A stretch of 64,000 bases of DNA from assembly GCA_021732485.1 (NCBI GenBank), contig JAKFUV010000004.1, positions 1 through 64,000 on the forward strand, written 5' to 3'. Of the stretch, positions 45,427 to 55,451 are shown piece by piece. The position numbers and the translations under genes were made by a program. The stretch comes from Hyphomicrobium sp. (GTDB lineage Bacteria > Pseudomonadota > Alphaproteobacteria > Rhizobiales > Hyphomicrobiaceae). How positions within the stretch are numbered: position 1 is the stretch's first letter; the number at the start of each line of letters is the position of its first letter. The notes below the pieces were generated by a model that had not been told where the DNA came from, did not search any database, and saw only the letters and a list, made by a program, of their open reading frames with translations.

Positions 45427-46457
45427 GAGACGCGCGCCCGTGCCATAAGATAGTTGGTGTCCAGATCCGGGTTAAACAGGACCACCGCAGTGCCATTCTG
45501 CTCCATGCGGAGCGGCACGTGCGTCAGATCGCTGAGTGCGGCTTTCACGTCAGCCTGGCGATCTTGAGGAACGTACATCAGCAGAAAACCGCCGCCGCCG
45601 GCACCGAGTAGTTTGCCACCGATGGCTCCAGCCTGCCGCGCGGTTTGATAGTATTGGTCGATCATATCGTTTGATACCGAGTCATCGAGCCGGCGCTTGA
45701 TCGTCCACGCTTGGTGGAGAAGCTCGCCGAATTCGTGCATCGACCGGCGCGTGTCGAAGAGGATTTGCTCGCCCTCGTCGACCATCGCGTAAAGATTACG
45801 CAGTTCCTCCGTGCGGTCGTCAAACCGCGCGACTTTCTTTTTCTCGATCGCATCCGCCGACCTCGTGAAGCCGGTAAAGAACATCATCAGTCCACCTTCA
45901 AGCTCGGCTCGGCGACCGGCATTGATATGCAGTGGTTTGACGCGGTGTTCGCCGTTTGCAGCAAAATCGATGCGGTTCAGACCGCCATAAGCGGCCGCGA
46001 TTTGATCCTGACAGCCGACCGTTTCAAGCAAGAGCTGTTGCTCAACGCGGATCGCCTCGCGTGCCAGAAACGGCTTGGAACACAGGCGACCAAGGTTGCC
46101 AAAATAAGCGTGCAGCAGGGACACCGTGAATGCGGAACTTGAACCAAGACCGGTTTTTGAAGGCAGATCAGCGTTATAAATCACCTCGTAGCCAGCGTCT
46201 TCACTGGCAAATTGCTTGAGAACACAGCGCACGACCGGATGCTTGATTTCGTTGATCGAGGCCACCTCTTCGAGCATTCCCCAAGCAATTCGATAGTTAA
46301 AATCAAAAACCGCCGGCAGGCGTCGCAGTTGCACGTAGACGTATTTATCAATCGTCGTCGACAGAACTGCGCCGGGCTCTCCACGCTCGAACCAAGCCGG
46401 GTGATCGGTTCCGCCGCCGAAAAACGATACGCGAAGCGGACTGCGAACAATAATCAT
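45423..46457 (-). CDS. hddA: D-glycero-D-manno-heptose 7-phosphate kinase, GHMP family
   Basis: 344 residues. GHMP motifs in order: VRSPLRVSFFGGGTD at the N-terminus, the phosphate-binding SKTGLGSSSAF (about residue 105) and the C-terminal GGKLLGAGGGGFLL. HddA phosphorylates heptose-7-phosphate at C1, committing it to GDP-D-glycero-alpha-D-manno-heptose. The HddC/GmhB functions are fused at 30121-31332; a GmhA isomerase is not visible. It is coupled to the CBS-aminotransferase by ATGA. The symbol reflects family resemblance; other GHMP sugar kinases share the motifs. Confidence 0.88.
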   Translation of the reverse strand: MIIVRSPLRVSFFGGGTDHPAWFERGEPGAVLSTTIDKYVYVQLRRLPAVFDFNYRIAWGMLEEVASINEIKHPVVRCVLKQFASEDAGYEVIYNADLPSKTGLGSSSAFTVSLLHAYFGNLGRLCSKPFLAREAIRVEQQLLLETVGCQDQIAAAYGGLNRIDFAANGEHRVKPLHINAGRRAELEGGLMMFFTGFTRSADAIEKKKVARFDDRTEELRNLYAMVDEGEQILFDTRRSMHEFGELLHQAWTIKRRLDDSVSNDMIDQYYQTARQAGAIGGKLLGAGGGGFLLMYVPQDRQADVKAALSDLTHVPLRMEQNGTAVVLFNPDLDTNYLMARARVS

Positions 46458-48008
46458 TGCCGTTGTGCCTTAACTCGAAAAATACAGAACCGTCAGTGCA
46501 GCATGTGGGTGATTTTGACCGGGACGTGCGCAACACATCGTCAGCCACCGCCGCCAGCGGCGTAAGGCTGCGCCTTACGTCGGTGTTAAAATCTACGGTG
46601 AGGTGGGGGGCGCCGTCGATCGATGTCCCCAAAACTCAACTTCGAGCAGCACACCCAATTGAAGCGCCGCTCCCCGTTTAAATGCCCTTGATTTGCCATT
46701 GCACGCCCCGCCGACCTCAACAACTTTCCCGATCGCAGGCTAAGCTCATTATGACTGAAAAACGCTAACGCGTGCACGAAAATTCGTAGCATTGTTTGGC
46801 GTTGCTCTGCGATTAGGTTAAACAAATGACTTAGCCGGCGAGCCAATTCCCGGCGTTCGTTTATCCATTCGCGTTGCGTCGCTTGATCGTTACATTTGTT
46901 TAAATGTGAATTGCGGTGCGTTGCAGCAGCGTCAGTATTTGACCGTTGTGTTCGTTGGCTGGACGTATCCAGCAAGGCCCGCAATTTGCTTGGTTACCCA
47001 ATAGTTAAACGCACAAATCAACTTATTAAGTCGCGCGTCGCAATTTGCTGCACAGCGTCGCGCAAGTAAACTTGGCTGGACCGCTGGAACTCGCTGGCGA
47101 TTGGCACCACCGTGAATGATCGGCAAAAACACGTCGCAAATTTTTCTCGTCCCCGATCGGGTGATTTTTTTGGGTTGATCAGTCGAGAAAACTTATAGGC
47201 CGTCGCCGACCGAGAAAAAGCGCGAGCGAATTTATTGACGACAAAAGCAATTTCAACGTGCGCGGGCCTTCAGTCATGATTGGCGCGTGCCGTCAAAACG
47301 AACCACCCCTTGACGACCCGCTGGCAAACTTCAGGCAACGCCGCTCGGCTTGGAGGACGATCCTGCGGCGCCCGATGCCGCTCAACAGGTGTAACTGTGC
47401 GGACGCGCGGTCGGGCACAATAGGCTTACGCCTTTGTGATTTCGGCCTATCATCAAAATGGGTAGTCGCCGCACACCTCGTCGCAAAATGAGAGCCTGGT
47501 TGACCAAGTTTTCAACGCTCGCAACATTCGCCGAGCGTTGAATTTTAAGGCAGCACACCGGCGAATTCTGCGACTAGGGGCTCCCGATGCTTCTGTCCGT
47601 CGTGCGAAACACGGCGTTTTCATTGATAAACTGCGGCTTGACAGCGCCATCGGGCGGCTGCGACGAAACGGCTCCCGATGTCGGACGGCCGCCATCACAG
47701 ATGGGTTCGGCGTGGCAGCGCTCTCACGACAACAGTCGCACCACCTCGCTCACCAGAGGGTACGGCGCAACATTCGGACGCCGCACGCTGCAAATTAAGC
47801 GTATTAGCGAATTTTTTTGAATGCCTTGTCGCAAATCCGCAGCCCGCGATATAACGCCAGAAGTAGCTTAGCTCTCGCAAACGAAATTACGATCCCAAGC
47901 ATGCCGCGGGAACGTCCGCCAGCAACCATCATCGCAGCGTTGAACTGGCCGAGAGCGAATTTGGACGTTTTGCTTCGACTGCGCGAAGGCCTTGAAAGGA
48001 GTATTAAG
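46458..48008. other. 1.55-kb region without recognised genes
   Basis: The longest gene-free stretch in the window, between the divergent hddA and ExoF-like genes. All frames are short and atypical of proteins. It is relatively AT-rich between 46740 and 47260. One perfect 8-bp hairpin occurs at 46561-46579. It may contain promoters, a small RNA or decayed genes; nothing more can be stated. Confidence 0.5.
46561..46579. repeat. Short inverted repeat (hairpin)
   Basis: CGTAAGGC and GCCTTACG separated by 3 nt, about 110 bp upstream of the hddA start. There is no T-run, so it is not a normal terminator; it may be an operator or a structured leader in the hddA transcript. Confidence 0.5.
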
Positions 48009-49598
48009 ATGTACCGGTTCGACTCTTTTTCCCGGCAGTCTCAAAAATCAATCGGCGTCCGTAAAGGCCAATATAAAAAGGGGGTCTTCGTCGGACTGGT
48101 GGCGGCGATCTTAGCTGCGGGTGCCATGACAACCGGCGCCTATCCGACGTCCGCCGTTGCCGATCAGGGTGATCCCTCCGAGTACCGGCTCGATGCTCTC
48201 GACAAATTCCGTTTGAAGGTCGTCGAGTGGCGCCCGGCTCTTGACGAAGTTTTTGAATGGAAAGCCCTCAACGACGACTACACGGTTGGGCCAACGGGTT
48301 ATGTTTCAATTCCACTCATCGGCGATGTGAGGGCCGGCGGCAAAAGCGCTTCCGAGCTGAGTAAAGTCATCGGCAAGGCCCTCAAGGAACGCATCGGACT
48401 CGTCGAAATGCCGATGATCTCGGTCGAGGTGAAGCAGTACCGTCCATTCTATATCACCGGGCAAGTCGAGAAGCCGGGCGAATTCGCCTATCGCCCCCGC
48501 TTGACCGTGCTGCAAGCGGTCAGCATCGCTGGCGGATTGGCACGCGACAGCAGCGGACACAAAGGCCGCGACCTGATAGCGGCCGACGGTGAAGTTCGGC
48601 TATCGTCGATGCGCCGCCTTGCGCTGCTCGCCGAGAGGGCACGTTTGAAAGCTGACCTCGACAACGCCGCGATGATCGATTTCCCGGCAGATCTCGACCC
48701 GAAAGATGCGACGTCCACAGCTATGATGCGCCAGGAAAATGACGTGCTGACTTTGCAGCGGCAGGACCTGCAGGACAAGCTTGGCACGTTGTCGGCGCAC
48801 AAAGACAACCTGTCCAAGGAAATGGATCTTCTGGAACGCCAGATCAAAGTCCAGGAATCAGAAAAAGAACTGGCTCAGGCCGAACTCGATCAAGTCGAAG
48901 CACTTTCCAATAAGCAGCTGACAACCGCTCAGCGGCGTTTGACGGCTCAGCGCAACGTGTTTCAACTCGAGGCCGACCGGTTGCGGCAGGAAGGTGCGCG
49001 CCAACGGTTGCTGCAAAGCCTGTATGAAGCCAATGCCGCCATCGATGAAATGCAGAATGGCCGCCGGAGCAAGCTGATCGTCGACATCCGCCGGTCGCAG
49101 ATGGAGCTTGATGAAGTGACGCAAAAACTCGTCACTGCGCAAATGATTCAGGTCGATGCCGAACAGACGTCCGGCGCCGCTATACTGCTTGCTAGCCGTA
49201 AAGGTCAGATCGATGCCCGCTACGTGATCGTGCGCAACGATGGCGGACGGATGCAGCAGTTCGACGCGATGGAGACATCGGTTGTTGAACCAGGCGATAC
49301 GATCAAGGTCGAGATTGAATCGTCGGCGAGCAATCTGCTGACCGCCGGCGCGCCTCGGACGACGACGGGCGGTCAACTGTTGCCTGTATCCGGCACGAGC
49401 GAGAGCTTCTCGCCATCCATGGTGCCGCCCGTCAACTTTCCTGCGCCAACGCAGATGAGAAAGCCCGACGTGGACGAGCAGCCGCTGATGCAGAAGAGCG
49501 ACGCAACTGGCAAACCGTTCGGCGGGCTTTTGGCGCCGGCGAGCGCTCAGCAGTCGTTCGCGGGAGACGCCGGAGTAAACGCCACCGCGCGTCCATAG
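48009..49598 (+). CDS. ExoF/Wza-like polysaccharide export protein
   Basis: 529 residues. A hydrophobic N-terminal segment (VFVGLVAAILAAGAMTTGAY) acts as signal or anchor. Residues 60-200 contain the poly-export and SLBB regions (DALDKFRLKVVEWRPAL, FYITGQVEKPGEFAYRPRLT, QAVSIAGGLARDS). A long coiled-coil spans about 250-420, as in rhizobial ExoF proteins, followed by a Pro/Ala-rich tail. It forms or connects to the outer-membrane pore for exopolysaccharide. The ATG at 48009 is fixed by a strong AAAGGAG ribosome site; the frame extends upstream to 47817 but looks non-coding there. It is followed by a terminator. Confidence 0.92.
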   Translation: MYRFDSFSRQSQKSIGVRKGQYKKGVFVGLVAAILAAGAMTTGAYPTSAVADQGDPSEYRLDALDKFRLKVVEWRPALDEVFEWKALNDDYTVGPTGYVSIPLIGDVRAGGKSASELSKVIGKALKERIGLVEMPMISVEVKQYRPFYITGQVEKPGEFAYRPRLTVLQAVSIAGGLARDSSGHKGRDLIAADGEVRLSSMRRLALLAERARLKADLDNAAMIDFPADLDPKDATSTAMMRQENDVLTLQRQDLQDKLGTLSAHKDNLSKEMDLLERQIKVQESEKELAQAELDQVEALSNKQLTTAQRRLTAQRNVFQLEADRLRQEGARQRLLQSLYEANAAIDEMQNGRRSKLIVDIRRSQMELDEVTQKLVTAQMIQVDAEQTSGAAILLASRKGQIDARYVIVRNDGGRMQQFDAMETSVVEPGDTIKVEIESSASNLLTAGAPRTTTGGQLLPVSGTSESFSPSMVPPVNFPAPTQMRKPDVDEQPLMQKSDATGKPFGGLLAPASAQQSFAGDAGVNATARP

Positions 49599-49624
49599 TC
49601 TAAACCGCGAGCATTTGGCGACAA

Positions 49625-49665
49625 CGAACGGGGCTGGCTTTCAAGTCGGCCCCGTTCGCATTTTA
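49625..49665 (+). terminator. Rho-independent terminator after the ExoF-like gene
   Basis: A 10-bp perfect stem CGAACGGGGC/GCCCCGTTCG (49625-49634 and 49649-49658), followed by CATTTTAA. It lies 27 bp after the stop codon. Confidence 0.9.
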
Positions 49666-49840
49666 AGCCGCATTGGTAGTACCCGATACGCCTCCGGCAG
49701 GCATGAGAACCTGAATTGGCGAGCTCAACGCGTCGTGCTCGACGGCTGAAATCGCAGGCATTGATTGGCACGACGCCTGGAGATGCGTTAGGTCAGGGCG
49801 TGCGACCTCGATCGATCCCGGTCGCCAAGCGGAGGTCCTC

Positions 49841-50845
49841 ATGCGCGCCTACCATCTGAACACCGGTTTTGACATTGCCAACCTCAAGCTGGTCGATGTC
49901 CCGGCGCCGCGCCCGGCTGCCGGTCAAGTCCTCATCAAGATGAAAACATGGTCGCTGAACTATCGCGACCTGCTGGTCGTGCGCGGCATCTATGCGCCAA
50001 AACTAAAGTTTCCGTTTCAAATGATCTCCGACGGAGTCGGCGAAGTTATTGCCGTTGGCGCCGGTGTGACCCGAGTCAACATCGGGGACCGAGTGTCGGG
50101 CGCCTTCATGCAAGCCTGGATCGACGGCCCACCGAGCGACGGCAAAAATCATAGTGCATTGGGCGGCGACATCGCAGGTCTAGCGGCAGAATTTGTGGTG
50201 CTCGATGCCGAAGGCTGTGTGCACGTTCCAGCTCATTTAACTGACGAAGAAGCCGCGACTCTGCCGTGCGCGGCTCTGACGGCCTGGAACGCACTTGTGA
50301 CGACTGGTCATCTGAAGGCCGGCGACACTGTATTGACGCAGGGTACGGGCGGCGTGTCGCTGTTCGCTCTACAGTTCGCGAAAATGCATGGCGCCCGGGT
50401 GATTTCAACGTCTAGCAGCGACGAGAAACTCGAGCGCATGCGTGCACTCGGCGCGTCGGACACCATCAACTACAAGTCCACCGCCAATTGGTCGAAGCGC
50501 GTTCTCGAACTGACCGGCGGCGTTGGCGTCGATCATATCGTGGAAGTCGGCGGGGCAGGAACGCTCGGCCAATCGGTCGCTTGCGTGAGAACAGGTGGGC
50601 GCATCAGCCTCATCGGCGTTCTGACAGGGGGCGAATTCAATCCAATTCCGATCTTGATGAAGAGCATCGCTCTGCAGGGAATTTTTGTCGGCAGCCGGAC
50701 CATGTTTGACGAAATGAACCGCGCCATTTCTTTGCATCAAATGCGACCCGTGGTCGATCGGGTGTTCCCCTTCAGCGAGTTTCCGCAAGCGCTTCGCCAC
50801 ATGGAAAGCGGCGCCCACTTCGGTAAGATCGTGCTCAAAGCTTAG
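49841..50845 (+). CDS. MDR-family NAD(P)-dependent alcohol dehydrogenase/quinone reductase
   Basis: 334 residues. The N-terminal GroES-like domain lacks the usual Cys/GHE zinc ligands: NYRDLLVVRGIY and PFQMISDGVGEVIAVG occupy those places. This is typical of the zinc-independent quinone-reductase/enoyl-reductase branch. The Rossmann core has TQGTGGVSLFALQFAKMHGA and the C-terminus GKIVLKA. It would reduce quinones, enones or aldehydes with NADPH. It stands upstream of the HAD hydrolase gene by 62 bp. Substrate is unknown. Confidence 0.9.
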   Translation: MRAYHLNTGFDIANLKLVDVPAPRPAAGQVLIKMKTWSLNYRDLLVVRGIYAPKLKFPFQMISDGVGEVIAVGAGVTRVNIGDRVSGAFMQAWIDGPPSDGKNHSALGGDIAGLAAEFVVLDAEGCVHVPAHLTDEEAATLPCAALTAWNALVTTGHLKAGDTVLTQGTGGVSLFALQFAKMHGARVISTSSSDEKLERMRALGASDTINYKSTANWSKRVLELTGGVGVDHIVEVGGAGTLGQSVACVRTGGRISLIGVLTGGEFNPIPILMKSIALQGIFVGSRTMFDEMNRAISLHQMRPVVDRVFPFSEFPQALRHMESGAHFGKIVLKA

Positions 50846-50907
50846 CGCCGCTGCGGCTTACTGCTGTTTTTGTGATCGATTCTGCTCAGTCGAGCCCGAG
50901 CGCCATC

Positions 50908-51792
50908 ATGTCCCATTCGCCAATGCCAGTTCCACCACCGATCCTGGCGCGCGCCGGGCATCTGCTGGACCATTACGATCTGCTGCTGTGCGACGTGTGG
51001 GGCGTGGTGCATAATGGCGTGACTGCATTCGCGGGTGCCTGCGCGGCGCTGCAAAAATTTCGCGCGGCCGGCGGTACGGTGATCTTGGTCTCGAATGCGC
51101 CGGTTCCAAAGGCTCGTGTCGCGGCCATGTTGGCCAGCCGTCATGTGCCCGAGGACGCCTGGGACGACATCGTCTCGTCGGGCGACATTGCGCTGGTGCA
51201 CATCGCGGATCGTGGCTTTACGAAACTATACTGCATCGGTCCGCAGGATCGCGACCAGGCGTTATTTGGCGCGCTGAACGCAAAGTCTGTCGGCCTGGAC
51301 GACGCCGATGCCATCATCTGCACGGGCCTGACCGACGATCGCCACGAAGTCCCGCAAGACTATGCCCCCGTGCTCAAGCAAGCTTTGCGCAGACGCCTGC
51401 CGTTCGTTTGCGCCAACCCCGACCTCGTGGTCGATGTCGGCGGTACCTTGCTGTACTGCGCCGGTGCGATCGGCGACCTTTACGCATCGATGGGCGGCGA
51501 GGTCTACTGGGCGGGGAAACCCTATCTCAGCGCCTATGAAACCGCGCACATGCGCGCTGAAACTCTGCGCAACGGCAATGTTGCCAAGGCCCGTACACTG
51601 GTCATCGGCGACGCCATCCGAACCGATCTCAAGGGTGCTGAAAATTTCGGCTGCGATGCGCTATTTGTTGCATCCGGCATTCATCGCCACGACGCCATGG
51701 AGGGTGACACGCTCTCGCTTGAAAAGCTGACGGCACTGTTCCCCGCCGGCACTCCAAGCGCGGTTGGCGCAATGGGCGAACTCGTCTGGTAG
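50908..51792 (+). CDS. TIGR01459-type HAD-superfamily hydrolase
   Basis: 294 residues with HAD-IIA features: LLLCDVWGVVHNGV (the nucleophile Asp), VILVSNAPVP (Thr/Ser motif II), WAGKPYLSAYE (Lys motif III) and TLVIGDAIRTDLKGAENFG (acidic motif IV). This alphaproteobacterial subgroup (TIGR01459, from memory) is related to NagD-type phosphatases and is of unknown substrate. The ATG at 50908 is preferred over a GTG at 50872 in the same frame. It is convergent with the exported-protein gene at 51801. Confidence 0.92.
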   Translation: MSHSPMPVPPPILARAGHLLDHYDLLLCDVWGVVHNGVTAFAGACAALQKFRAAGGTVILVSNAPVPKARVAAMLASRHVPEDAWDDIVSSGDIALVHIADRGFTKLYCIGPQDRDQALFGALNAKSVGLDDADAIICTGLTDDRHEVPQDYAPVLKQALRRRLPFVCANPDLVVDVGGTLLYCAGAIGDLYASMGGEVYWAGKPYLSAYETAHMRAETLRNGNVAKARTLVIGDAIRTDLKGAENFGCDALFVASGIHRHDAMEGDTLSLEKLTALFPAGTPSAVGAMGELVW

Positions 51793-51800
51793 GCGATATC

Positions 51801-52814
51801 CTAATTCTGCGGCGTTGATGGCGGCGGCGGCTCGTTTTTGGGGCGTTTTGGATTTGGACCGTCCGAGAAACTGTTGAAGACGACATCAGGCGACGTCGTG
51901 TTGTGTTGCGACGGCGACAGTCGGCCCATCCAGACGTCGGTCGCCTTCGCGGCGTCGAACTTCATGATGTTCTCTTCTCGCCATCCTTTAGCGCCACGCT
52001 CGCGCACGGCGACGCGGGAAACATCATTGTTGAATTCGGTCACATACATCGAGCGCAACATGGCGAACGGGCCGCCCTCGATGGACCGATCGAAGGCGAC
52101 ATCGAGCGCTAACCGATTAGCGTCTACACTCGCCATGCGAAGCGTCGCCGATCCGCCCTTTTCAAACGTCATCGTGAAGGTGCGCGTTTTTGGATCGAAG
52201 GCCACCTCCTTGAACTTCACCAATGGGCGGCCATCGACTTCCACCGGGCCGACGAGAAACGACGAACCGTAGCCGGTATTGCGCATGCTCGGCGGAGTCA
52301 TTGGGCGCGGTCGCCAATAGCCATCCTGCGGATAGAGAACGAGCACTTCTTCAGCGCCGTCCGATCGCAGCACCCAGACTTGCAGAAGGTGCAGGCCCTT
52401 CTCAACCCGATCACCAATGCGCACGGTGGCGGTCGACGGCCGCCAGAACGCCGGGAATGCGTAGCCGACAACCCAAAGGTCGGTCTGTTCATACAGCGTT
52501 ACTTTGCGTGGCTGACCAGGCGCGACATAAGATGGATCGGCGGTCATATCGCACGCGGTCCAGTCGGCTTCGTAGTTGGTCCGCAACCCGTCCGAGAGAT
52601 ACACCGGATGCGCTGCCTCGATACGAAACGAGCGCACGTCCTTGTTGGCGAATGACAGCGCTACGTTGTCGTTTTCGGCGCACAAAATCGGCTCGCTCTC
52701 GTTCTTGACATCGACGGCGAGGCCGTCGAGCGATGCGGCCATGGCAATTGGACGGTCCACCGCGCATCCCAGTGCCAAAACGATTGCGAGGCTGGCTGAC
52801 AAACAAAAGCGCAT
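51801..52814 (-). CDS. Conserved exported protein of unknown function
   Basis: 337 residues. A Sec-type signal peptide (MRFCLSASLAIVLALGCAVD, with cleavage near AMA) precedes a beta-rich soluble domain with many aromatic residues and ends in a Pro-rich tail (NEPPPPSTPQN). There is no catalytic motif I recognise. It is the third gene of a minus-strand run opgH - FkbM methyltransferase - this gene (36 bp after the methyltransferase stop), so a link to periplasmic glucan assembly is plausible. It is not an obvious OpgG homologue. Confidence 0.82.
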   Translation of the reverse strand: MRFCLSASLAIVLALGCAVDRPIAMAASLDGLAVDVKNESEPILCAENDNVALSFANKDVRSFRIEAAHPVYLSDGLRTNYEADWTACDMTADPSYVAPGQPRKVTLYEQTDLWVVGYAFPAFWRPSTATVRIGDRVEKGLHLLQVWVLRSDGAEEVLVLYPQDGYWRPRPMTPPSMRNTGYGSSFLVGPVEVDGRPLVKFKEVAFDPKTRTFTMTFEKGGSATLRMASVDANRLALDVAFDRSIEGGPFAMLRSMYVTEFNNDVSRVAVRERGAKGWREENIMKFDAAKATDVWMGRLSPSQHNTTSPDVVFNSFSDGPNPKRPKNEPPPPSTPQN

Positions 52815-52850
52815 GGACGTCTCCGAAATGATCGTCGGTTCGTAGCGATG

Positions 52851-53600
52851 TTAAGCGAAGCTTTGGCGGCGGGCATAGACGTCGCCAGAGTTTGCAGCAT
52901 GCGGCAAATTGATGAGATGCGACGCCATGGCGTCGCTGGACAGCCAAGTTGTGAAAGACAAGTTTTGCGTCTCACCCATCGCAATATTGAAGTGATAGTC
53001 GCCGAGCACCGCCAGACGATCCATGCAGTTAAGCGCCACGTGCCGCGAGATGGTGGTGAATTCGAACGAGAGTGCCGCAACCGCGGAATTCAGACCGTTG
53101 AGGACGGTATCCTCAAATCCTTCAACATCGATTTTCAAGAACGCGGGCTCGCCATGACGAGCGATCACCTGATCGAGCGTCACGACTGGAACCGTTATCG
53201 CGCGATCCCACGATTGCTCCAGCCATCCCTCTTTGCCGCGAGCATCATCCACGAACGCGTTCGACAAGGTCGAGACCGTTGGATTGGCAGAATTGACACG
53301 CATGGTCATCCGGCCTGTTTCGGCGGCTGCGGCCTCGGCGACCAGAATGACGTCGCGATCGCGACCGTGGATCAAGCGCAATGTTCGATAGAGCAGAGGT
53401 TGCGGCTCGAAAGCAATGACGCGAGCGCCGAGCCGACGAAACGACGACACGCGATCGCCAACGTGGGCGCCGACATCGAAAACGAGTGCGCCCGGACGGA
53501 CGAACGGCCGATACAGTTCGTCCATGGCTGCTTTCGGCGCTTCAACCCCTTGATACAGACGCAGCGAGCGAAAGACCGCTTGGAGTTCGCACGACGCCAT
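52851..53600 (-). CDS. FkbM-family SAM-dependent methyltransferase
   Basis: 249 residues. The SAM motif ALVFDVGAHVGDRVSSFRR, the acidic VIAFEPQPLLYRTL and the FkbM-typical FLKIDVEGFEDTVLNGL place it in the FkbM family, which O-methylates sugars and natural products. It follows opgH by 3 bp, so it may methylate the periplasmic glucan or its lipid carrier (inference). The sequence from 220 to the end is less conserved. Its position suggests translational coupling with opgH. Confidence 0.9.
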   Translation of the reverse strand: MASCELQAVFRSLRLYQGVEAPKAAMDELYRPFVRPGALVFDVGAHVGDRVSSFRRLGARVIAFEPQPLLYRTLRLIHGRDRDVILVAEAAAAETGRMTMRVNSANPTVSTLSNAFVDDARGKEGWLEQSWDRAITVPVVTLDQVIARHGEPAFLKIDVEGFEDTVLNGLNSAVAALSFEFTTISRHVALNCMDRLAVLGDYHFNIAMGETQNLSFTTWLSSDAMASHLINLPHAANSGDVYARRQSFA

Positions 53601-53603
53601 TTC

Positions 53604-55430
53604 TCAATGCCCCGCCGGCACTTTTGAGTGCGTCGTGACCGCGATCTCCGGCGGTGGTGAAAAATCTTCCGGAATGGCTGCAAGCCCGAGCTTTTGCATC
53701 AAGGCGCCAAGTGCCGGATCAGCGGTCACGACGGCGAACGGTATGGCGAGGATATATCCAGCGGTCAGCGGCAGGCTCCAAATCAGGGTGATCGGCGACA
53801 CATACAGCAAGGTGCCACAGACGACGGCACCGAAAAGGAGCTGAGGCCACAGCGCGGCACTGGCTTCATGCCACGACAGGCCAACAGCATCGCGTTGTTG
53901 ACCGCTCCACACGATTGATTTTCCAAACAGCAGACCGACCATGAACAGTGACGTGCGGATGGTCGTCACAGCGCCTTGCAAAAATGAAAAAATGATTTCG
54001 ACGATGGCGCTCACTCCAAACCGTAACGGTCCGCCAAAGCGTTTGACTTCGCCGGGCGTCAACACGGCGTCGAGGAGGCCGGCAAGCTTCGGACTGAGAT
54101 ACATCATCAGAAACGTGATGTAGAAGGCCTGCAACGAGGCCACCGGAAAATCTTCGATGCCGCGCGCCTCCAGCGCCGCAAACGGCAGCACGCCGATCAT
54201 CAAGGTCCACGCTGGTATACCGACAAACATCAAAATCGCCCATAACAGCTGAAATCGGCTGACCGGTCGCAATCCCGGCAATCCGAGGAGTTTGATGTAC
54301 TGCATGTTGCCCTGACACCAGCGCACATCGCGACGAATGAATTCAAGCGCATCGGGCGGATTATCTTCATACGACCCCCCTTCGATCGGCATCACGCGGA
54401 CTTCGTAACCAGCGCGCCGCATCAGCGTCGCCTCGACCTGGTCATGCGACAGCACATGACCGCCAAGAGGCGGCGCACCCGGTAGAATTGGAAGATCGCA
54501 ACTGTCGGCAAATGGCTGAATTCGAACGACGGCGTTGTGCCCCCAAAACGGTCCACAATCACCGACCCACCAAGCCTGTCCCATGGTGTAGGCGCGCATT
54601 CCGTGACGCATGCCAAACTGAAAAATGCGGGCAAATGCCGACGACGACGGCGAGCCGACGACAAGGCTTTGCAGAATGCCGATTTTGGGATGCGCCTGCA
54701 TGATGCGCAAGAGCTCGACGATCGCTGATCCCGTCATGAGGCTGTCGGCATCCAGCGGCAGCATCACGTCATGCTGATGACCCCAGCGCACGCAAAAATC
54801 GCGGACGTTGCCGGCCTTGAAGCCCGCATTATCATGCCTGCGGCGATACACGATACGATCTCGATCATGGTCTTTCGCCTGCCATGCAGCGATCGCCTCC
54901 ACCTCGGCTGTGGCGATATCGGCACGATCGGTGTCGCTCAAGACATAATAGCTGAATTGGCCGCCCTCGCCCGTAGCATCGAGGCTGGCCTTCACGGTCT
55001 TGAGGCGCAGTATGGCGCGCGCGGGATCTTCGTTGCGCAGCGTCATCAAAATGGCGGTTGAGAGCCCGATAGGATCGGTCACGGTCCGCGCGCCGAGATA
55101 TGGTGCTACTTCGCCGAGCCCGTTGGTTCGGACGTGCAGCATGGTCAAACCGATGACCGCATTCCAGAAGCCGACAACCGTCCACGGCGTTCCAAGAACG
55201 ACACAGACAAACAGCACGCCGTCGAGCAGCGACCATCCGCCAGCGGCTAAGATCGATGCCGCCCAGGCAAGAAGCGCGATCCAAGTTGCGAGGTTCAAGG
55301 CTACAACGAGCATCCGTCTGCGGCCGAGCGTGGTGTTTGCCTGAAGCCCGGCGGGTGTCGTAAGGGAAGTTGGACGCAGACGTGTCGCATGAACCACGGC
55401 CGTATTCGACGTTTCCAGATCTGCAACCAT
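53604..55430 (-). CDS. opgH: Glucans biosynthesis glucosyltransferase
   Basis: 608 residues. The GT2 catalytic domain (about 120-360) has ILMTLRNEDPARAI, YVLSDTDRADI, LPLDADSLM (DxD), HVLSHDQVEATLMRR (catalytic Asp) and the product motif RRDVRWCQGN. About eight membrane helices flank it. It polymerises UDP-glucose into osmoregulated periplasmic glucans in the inner membrane; E. coli OpgH is longer (about 850) because of its N-terminal extension, so this is the short form. The start is only 21 bp from the divergent dehydrogenase gene. An OpgG partner is not seen nearby. Confidence 0.93.
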   Translation of the reverse strand: MVADLETSNTAVVHATRLRPTSLTTPAGLQANTTLGRRRMLVVALNLATWIALLAWAASILAAGGWSLLDGVLFVCVVLGTPWTVVGFWNAVIGLTMLHVRTNGLGEVAPYLGARTVTDPIGLSTAILMTLRNEDPARAILRLKTVKASLDATGEGGQFSYYVLSDTDRADIATAEVEAIAAWQAKDHDRDRIVYRRRHDNAGFKAGNVRDFCVRWGHQHDVMLPLDADSLMTGSAIVELLRIMQAHPKIGILQSLVVGSPSSSAFARIFQFGMRHGMRAYTMGQAWWVGDCGPFWGHNAVVRIQPFADSCDLPILPGAPPLGGHVLSHDQVEATLMRRAGYEVRVMPIEGGSYEDNPPDALEFIRRDVRWCQGNMQYIKLLGLPGLRPVSRFQLLWAILMFVGIPAWTLMIGVLPFAALEARGIEDFPVASLQAFYITFLMMYLSPKLAGLLDAVLTPGEVKRFGGPLRFGVSAIVEIIFSFLQGAVTTIRTSLFMVGLLFGKSIVWSGQQRDAVGLSWHEASAALWPQLLFGAVVCGTLLYVSPITLIWSLPLTAGYILAIPFAVVTADPALGALMQKLGLAAIPEDFSPPPEIAVTTHSKVPAGH

Positions 55431-55451
55431 GGTCGGACGAGTTAACCCTTA

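Noticed and set aside
47152..47167. CCCGATCGGG followed by a T-run, considered as a terminator
   Set aside because: The palindrome has no loop and no gene ends close upstream.
47817..48008. N-terminal extension of the ExoF-like protein
   Set aside because: A strong AAAGGAG ribosome site precedes the ATG at 48009, and a signal-like helix starts soon after; the upstream part lacks coding character.
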